Source: Caldisericota bacterium
GTDB lineage: Bacteria; Caldisericota; Caldisericia; Cryosericales; Cryosericaceae
Assembly: GCA_026390215.1 (NCBI GenBank)
Contig: JAPLGJ010000044.1
Span: forward strand, 1-7,747
DNA length: 7,747 nucleotides
Reading direction: 5' to 3'
Shown here one piece after another: positions 5,420 to 7,747 of this stretch. Position numbers and translations under genes: made by a program. Within the stretch, counting starts at the first letter, position 1; each line of letters starts with the position of its first letter. Below the pieces are notes generated by a model. The model was not told the DNA's origin. It did not search any database and saw nothing but the letters and a program-made list of their open reading frames with translations.

Positions 5420-6085
5420 GTGACGGGAGGTACGATCACGCTGTACGGAGTTCTCCACGGGCCGCAGCCCCTGCTCCTTCCGGGCGAACCCTCGTCCTGG
5501 GTGGTGGTCCTGTGGACTGTCGTCGGGTTTGTTATGGGATCGCTGCCGACTGCGGTCATGTTGGCAAGACTTGTGGCCCACAGAGACCCGCGTGAAGCCG
5601 GCGATCGCAACCCCGGCGCCGCCAATGCGTGGCGCGTGGCCGGTCCGGTCGTAGGGATGCTGGCCGTCCTCCTTGAGGGGATGAAGGGGCTTGTCCCCGT
5701 AGCACTGGCGTACTGGCAGTGGCAGGTGACCGGATGGGCTCTCATCCCCATCATGCTTGCCCCGGTGTGCGGACACATGTTCTCGCCGTTTCTGCGAGGT
5801 CGCGGCGGCAAGGGCATCACGGTGACGTTTGGCGTTTGGACGGCACTGACTGCTTGGCGCGTGCCCATATTCTTCGGGCTTGTTCTCTTCCTGCTCATCG
5901 TGTTTGTGCGACTGGAGGACGCTTGGACGCTGATGCTGGGATGGTGTCTCGTACTGGTCTATCTCCTGTGGGCATATCCCTCGGCTCCGGTGCTTGTCAC
6001 AGGGATTGCCAACTACGGTCTCCTCATCCTGCGTCACATGCCGGATCTCCACCGCCCGTTTGCCAAGCGACGCCATCGGGAATGA
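5420..6085 (+). CDS. plsY: PlsY-family membrane acyltransferase (glycerol-3-phosphate acyltransferase-like)
   Basis: PlsY transfers an acyl group from acyl-phosphate to glycerol-3-phosphate, making lysophosphatidate at the inner membrane. This 221-residue protein has about five hydrophobic segments and the family blocks in order: GSLPTAVMLARL after the first membrane helix, a GDRNPGAANAWR block (canonical GSGNPGATNVLR), GHMFSPFLRGRGGKGITVTFG (canonical GHIFPVFLKFKGGKGVATTFG, given in two parts here: GHMFSPFL and GRGGKGITVTFG), and a closing LRHMPDLHRPF in place of RHRENIKRL. Key Asn, Gly, His and GGKG residues are kept, but SGN becomes DRN and the C-terminal ENI is lost, so it belongs to a divergent subfamily and may use another acceptor. 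GTG 5420 is chosen because GAGGG (5408-5412) lies seven bases upstream and only ten bases follow the previous stop; no ATG fits. The stop overlaps the glycosyltransferase start (ATGA). Confidence 0.85.
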   Translation: MTGGTITLYGVLHGPQPLLLPGEPSSWVVVLWTVVGFVMGSLPTAVMLARLVAHRDPREAGDRNPGAANAWRVAGPVVGMLAVLLEGMKGLVPVALAYWQWQVTGWALIPIMLAPVCGHMFSPFLRGRGGKGITVTFGVWTALTAWRVPIFFGLVLFLLIVFVRLEDAWTLMLGWCLVLVYLLWAYPSAPVLVTGIANYGLLILRHMPDLHRPFAKRRHRE

Positions 6086-7248
6086 TGAGAGCATTCTGGG
6101 CGTCCCAGCAGTGGACGGTCATCGGGTTCCTGGTCGTCACCACCATCATCGAAGTCAGCAACTGGTTCACGCTGCGGCATCTGGAAGAATTTGCTGCACT
6201 GCCGCGCGTACCTCGCGTTTCTATCCTGGTGCCTGCGCGGAACGAAGAAGGTACGATCGAACAGTGCATCACGTCGCTGCTCGCTCAGGATTACCCGGAT
6301 CTTGATGTGCTTGTTCTCGACGACGATTCGACAGACGGCACCCAGGAAATCCTGTGCCGGCTTGCCGCTGCCGACAGAAGGCTTCGTGTGCTGGAAGGTC
6401 GTCCCCTGCCTGCAGGATGGATCGGCAAGCACTGGGCTTGTCAGCAGTTGCTGGAACACGCTGACGGGGAGTATGTGCTGTACGTCGACGCGGACACTCG
6501 GCAGCATCCGTCTGCTGTGCTCAACGGAGTTGCTGCGATGCTTGCAGGGCAACTTGACCTGCTGTCCGCCATCCCGCGTGAGATCGTCGGTACGTTCGGA
6601 GAACTCCTGACCGTTCCGATGGCTGTGTGGTCGTTTTTCGCGCTGCTGCCGATGTGGCTGGCATTTCACACAAAGACACCACTGCTCGCGTCGGCCATCG
6701 GGCAGTATATGATGTTCCGCACGGCATCGCTGAAGCAAATCGGAGGATTTGGGCGCATCCGCTCAAATGCGGTCGACGACTTATCCCTCGCCCGCCTCAT
6801 CAAGGCATCCGGAATGCGGTGGCGTCTTGCAGACGGCACCGGACGGGTGACCTGCCGGATGTACCATGGGCTGCGCGGGTGCGTTCAGGGGTTTTCCAAG
6901 AACCTGTACGCCGTGTTCTACCACAACGCGCTGTTGTTCGCGTTCGTGTGGCTTTTCGTGCTCATGGTCTACAGTGCCCCGGTCGCAGTCTTGGTGGCCG
7001 CTGTCTGTGGATACGTCATCCCACTTCAGGGGATCGTGACGGCGCTGGGAGCGGTAGGACTGTCAGTGCTACAGTGGAGCATCATTGCAGTGCGCTTCCA
7101 CTTCTCGTGGGCCTTGAGCCTGACCTGGATCCTGGGACAGCCCATTTGCGTGTTCATTGCATTCCGATCCATGGCGCAGTCCTTGGCGCGGCGCGCGACC
7201 TGGAAAGACAGGGTCATCAGCAGCTCACAGCGCCCGCGGAACCAGTAG
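6082..7248 (+). CDS. Membrane-anchored family 2 glycosyltransferase (CrtQ/HpnI-like)
   Basis: This 388-residue protein transfers a sugar from a nucleotide-sugar donor to a probably lipid acceptor at the cytoplasmic membrane face. One N-terminal membrane helix (about 10-28) precedes the GT-A domain. Visible motifs are VSILVPARNEEGT (46-58), LDDDSTDGT (79-87) for the nucleotide, YVDADT (134-139) with the metal-binding DxD, and NAVDDLSLARL around Asp232-Asp233, the likely catalytic-base region. A hydrophobic segment lies near 172-190, and three or more helices fill about 284 to 370, as in CrtQ- or ceramide glucosyltransferase-like enzymes. The start ATG 6082 overlaps the plsY stop; ATG 6085 is an equal alternative. 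The ribosome site is poor (CGGGA), so translation probably depends on coupling. The acceptor is unknown; an acylated glycerol or isoprenoid is suggested by the PlsY-like partner. Confidence 0.88.
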   Translation: MMRAFWASQQWTVIGFLVVTTIIEVSNWFTLRHLEEFAALPRVPRVSILVPARNEEGTIEQCITSLLAQDYPDLDVLVLDDDSTDGTQEILCRLAAADRRLRVLEGRPLPAGWIGKHWACQQLLEHADGEYVLYVDADTRQHPSAVLNGVAAMLAGQLDLLSAIPREIVGTFGELLTVPMAVWSFFALLPMWLAFHTKTPLLASAIGQYMMFRTASLKQIGGFGRIRSNAVDDLSLARLIKASGMRWRLADGTGRVTCRMYHGLRGCVQGFSKNLYAVFYHNALLFAFVWLFVLMVYSAPVAVLVAAVCGYVIPLQGIVTALGAVGLSVLQWSIIAVRFHFSWALSLTWILGQPICVFIAFRSMAQSLARRATWKDRVISSSQRPRNQ

Positions 7249-7258
7249 GTCGAACGCA

Positions 7259-7293
7259 GTGACGGGAGGGCCTACGCTCGGCCCTCCCGTCAC
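7259..7293 (+). terminator. Strong hairpin terminator after the glycosyltransferase operon
   Basis: GTGACGGGAGGGCC (7259-7272) and GGCCCTCCCGTCAC (7280-7293) form a perfect 14-bp GC-rich stem with a 7-base loop, starting 11 bases after the stop codon. Only a short T run follows (CATTTGC). The location between convergent genes fits a terminator for the rightward operon and possibly also for the leftward gene. Confidence 0.78.
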
Positions 7294-7349
7294 CATTTGC
7301 AGGATCAGGTCCCTCATCGGACGCGGAAGCTGCAGCAACCTCGCTTCTT

Positions 7350-7384
7350 CAGGGCATTCCCCTGCACTGGTTAGACTAGCAGGG
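7350..7384. repeat. Overlapping alternative hairpins between convergent genes
   Basis: CAGGG (7350-7354) can pair with CCCTG (7360-7364), and the same CCCTG (as CCCTGC, 7360-7365) can pair with GCAGGG (7379-7384). The two stems exclude each other. The element lies 26 bases beyond the stop of the leftward Gmad2-like gene and may be its 3' end structure, but no T-tract follows on either strand. Confidence 0.25.
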
Positions 7385-7410
7385 TTGGTGAGTTGTTCAA
7401 GCGTCGTCCT

Positions 7411-7747
7411 TCACTGTCCGAGACGAAGGGTCAAGGGGATGCTGACGACATCCTGCTGACTACCGTCCTTCATGCTGGTAATGAAAATGCGCAGTGCCCC
7501 CTTGCCTTCTGGAACCGGATTTGAGGCTGCGCTGATGAGCACGAGTATCTGATCGAACGTGCCGAACTCGGGGGCTCCCGCTGACGTCATGAAGTAGCCC
7601 CGCCCGAGTGAGCTCAGGAGGTCGGGTGACAACTGTTGTATCGCTTCCCAGCTGACTGTGGCCTCCCAGGCACGTGCGCTTCCCGTCGTTCGGACACTGC
7701 CCTTCCACGAACCGTCGGTCTGCTTGACGAACGTGACCGTTTCCTGG
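7411..7747 (-). CDS. Gmad2-like immunoglobulin-fold domain protein, C-terminal part
   Basis: The leftward frame is open from the window edge at 7747 to the stop at 7411-7413 and gives 111 C-terminal residues; the N-terminal part is outside the window. The residues GSARAWEATVSW, then GYFMTSAGAPEFGTFDQILV, and the ending GKGALRIFITSMKDG followed by VVSIPLTL match the pattern I know for the Gmad2 domain, an immunoglobulin-like module of spore-germination-type and other secreted or membrane-anchored proteins. There it usually follows a GerMN domain or a signal peptide and linker. A shorter form starting at TTG 7632 would cut the domain and is not credible. The function is probably extracytoplasmic and structural or binding; no catalytic motif is seen. 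It converges on the glycosyltransferase operon and is transcribed separately. Domain naming is from memory of the family consensus. Confidence 0.72.
   Translation of the reverse strand, partial: QETVTFVKQTDGSWKGSVRTTGSARAWEATVSWEAIQQLSPDLLSSLGRGYFMTSAGAPEFGTFDQILVLISAASNPVPEGKGALRIFITSMKDGSQQDVVSIPLTLRLGQ

Noticed and set aside
5719..6081. Long N-terminal extension of the glycosyltransferase frame
   Set aside because: It lies wholly within plsY in another frame; the GT2 protein naturally begins with a membrane helix right after ATG 6082.
5270..6094. 274-codon leftward open frame opposite plsY
   Set aside because: The translation is rich in His, Arg, Gln and Ser, typical of antisense frames, while the sense frame has PlsY motifs and membrane helices.

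Overview
The window is GC-rich bacterial DNA. Genes are packed in short operons with purine-rich ribosome binding sites, ATGA stop/start overlaps and hairpin terminators, and one gene encodes a lipobox lipoprotein. PlsY-type acyltransferase and Gmad2-type domains point to Bacteria. The taxon cannot be fixed from the sequence; a deep-branching anaerobe or thermophile is only a guess, prompted by the likeness of the main operon to the Thermococcales dye-linked L-proline dehydrogenase cluster. No RNA gene, CRISPR array or mobile element was seen.

Left part (1-897): the 5' portion of a branched-chain-amino-acid-type ABC transporter substrate-binding lipoprotein runs leftward out of the window. 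A 355-bp divergent intergenic region follows. It holds a plausible sigma70-type promoter for the rightward operon and several dyads and direct repeats that could be regulator sites.

Central operon (898-4225): four tightly coupled genes form a multi-subunit flavin/iron-sulfur amino acid dehydrogenase. They are (1) a fusion of a [2Fe-2S] domain with a two-dinucleotide FAD/NAD oxidoreductase, (2) a two-cluster ferredoxin-like protein, (3) a small BFD-type [2Fe-2S] protein and (4) a DAO-family FAD amine/amino acid dehydrogenase. Sizes and order match, from memory, the alpha-gamma-delta-beta (pdhA-F-X-B) type of dye-linked L-proline dehydrogenase and relate to sarcosine, opine and HCN-synthase oxidases. 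The substrate is probably a secondary or N-substituted amino acid, perhaps imported by the divergent transporter. A perfect 13-bp hairpin ends the unit.

Right operon (4486-7248): a galactose-mutarotase-like beta-sandwich protein, a divergent PlsY-family membrane acyltransferase and a membrane-anchored family 2 glycosyltransferase follow each other with a 10-bp gap and a 4-bp overlap. Together they suggest envelope glycolipid or acylated-glycoside synthesis. A perfect 14-bp hairpin ends the unit.

Right edge (7411-7747): the C-terminal part of a leftward gene carries a Gmad2-like immunoglobulin-fold domain and converges on the glycolipid operon.
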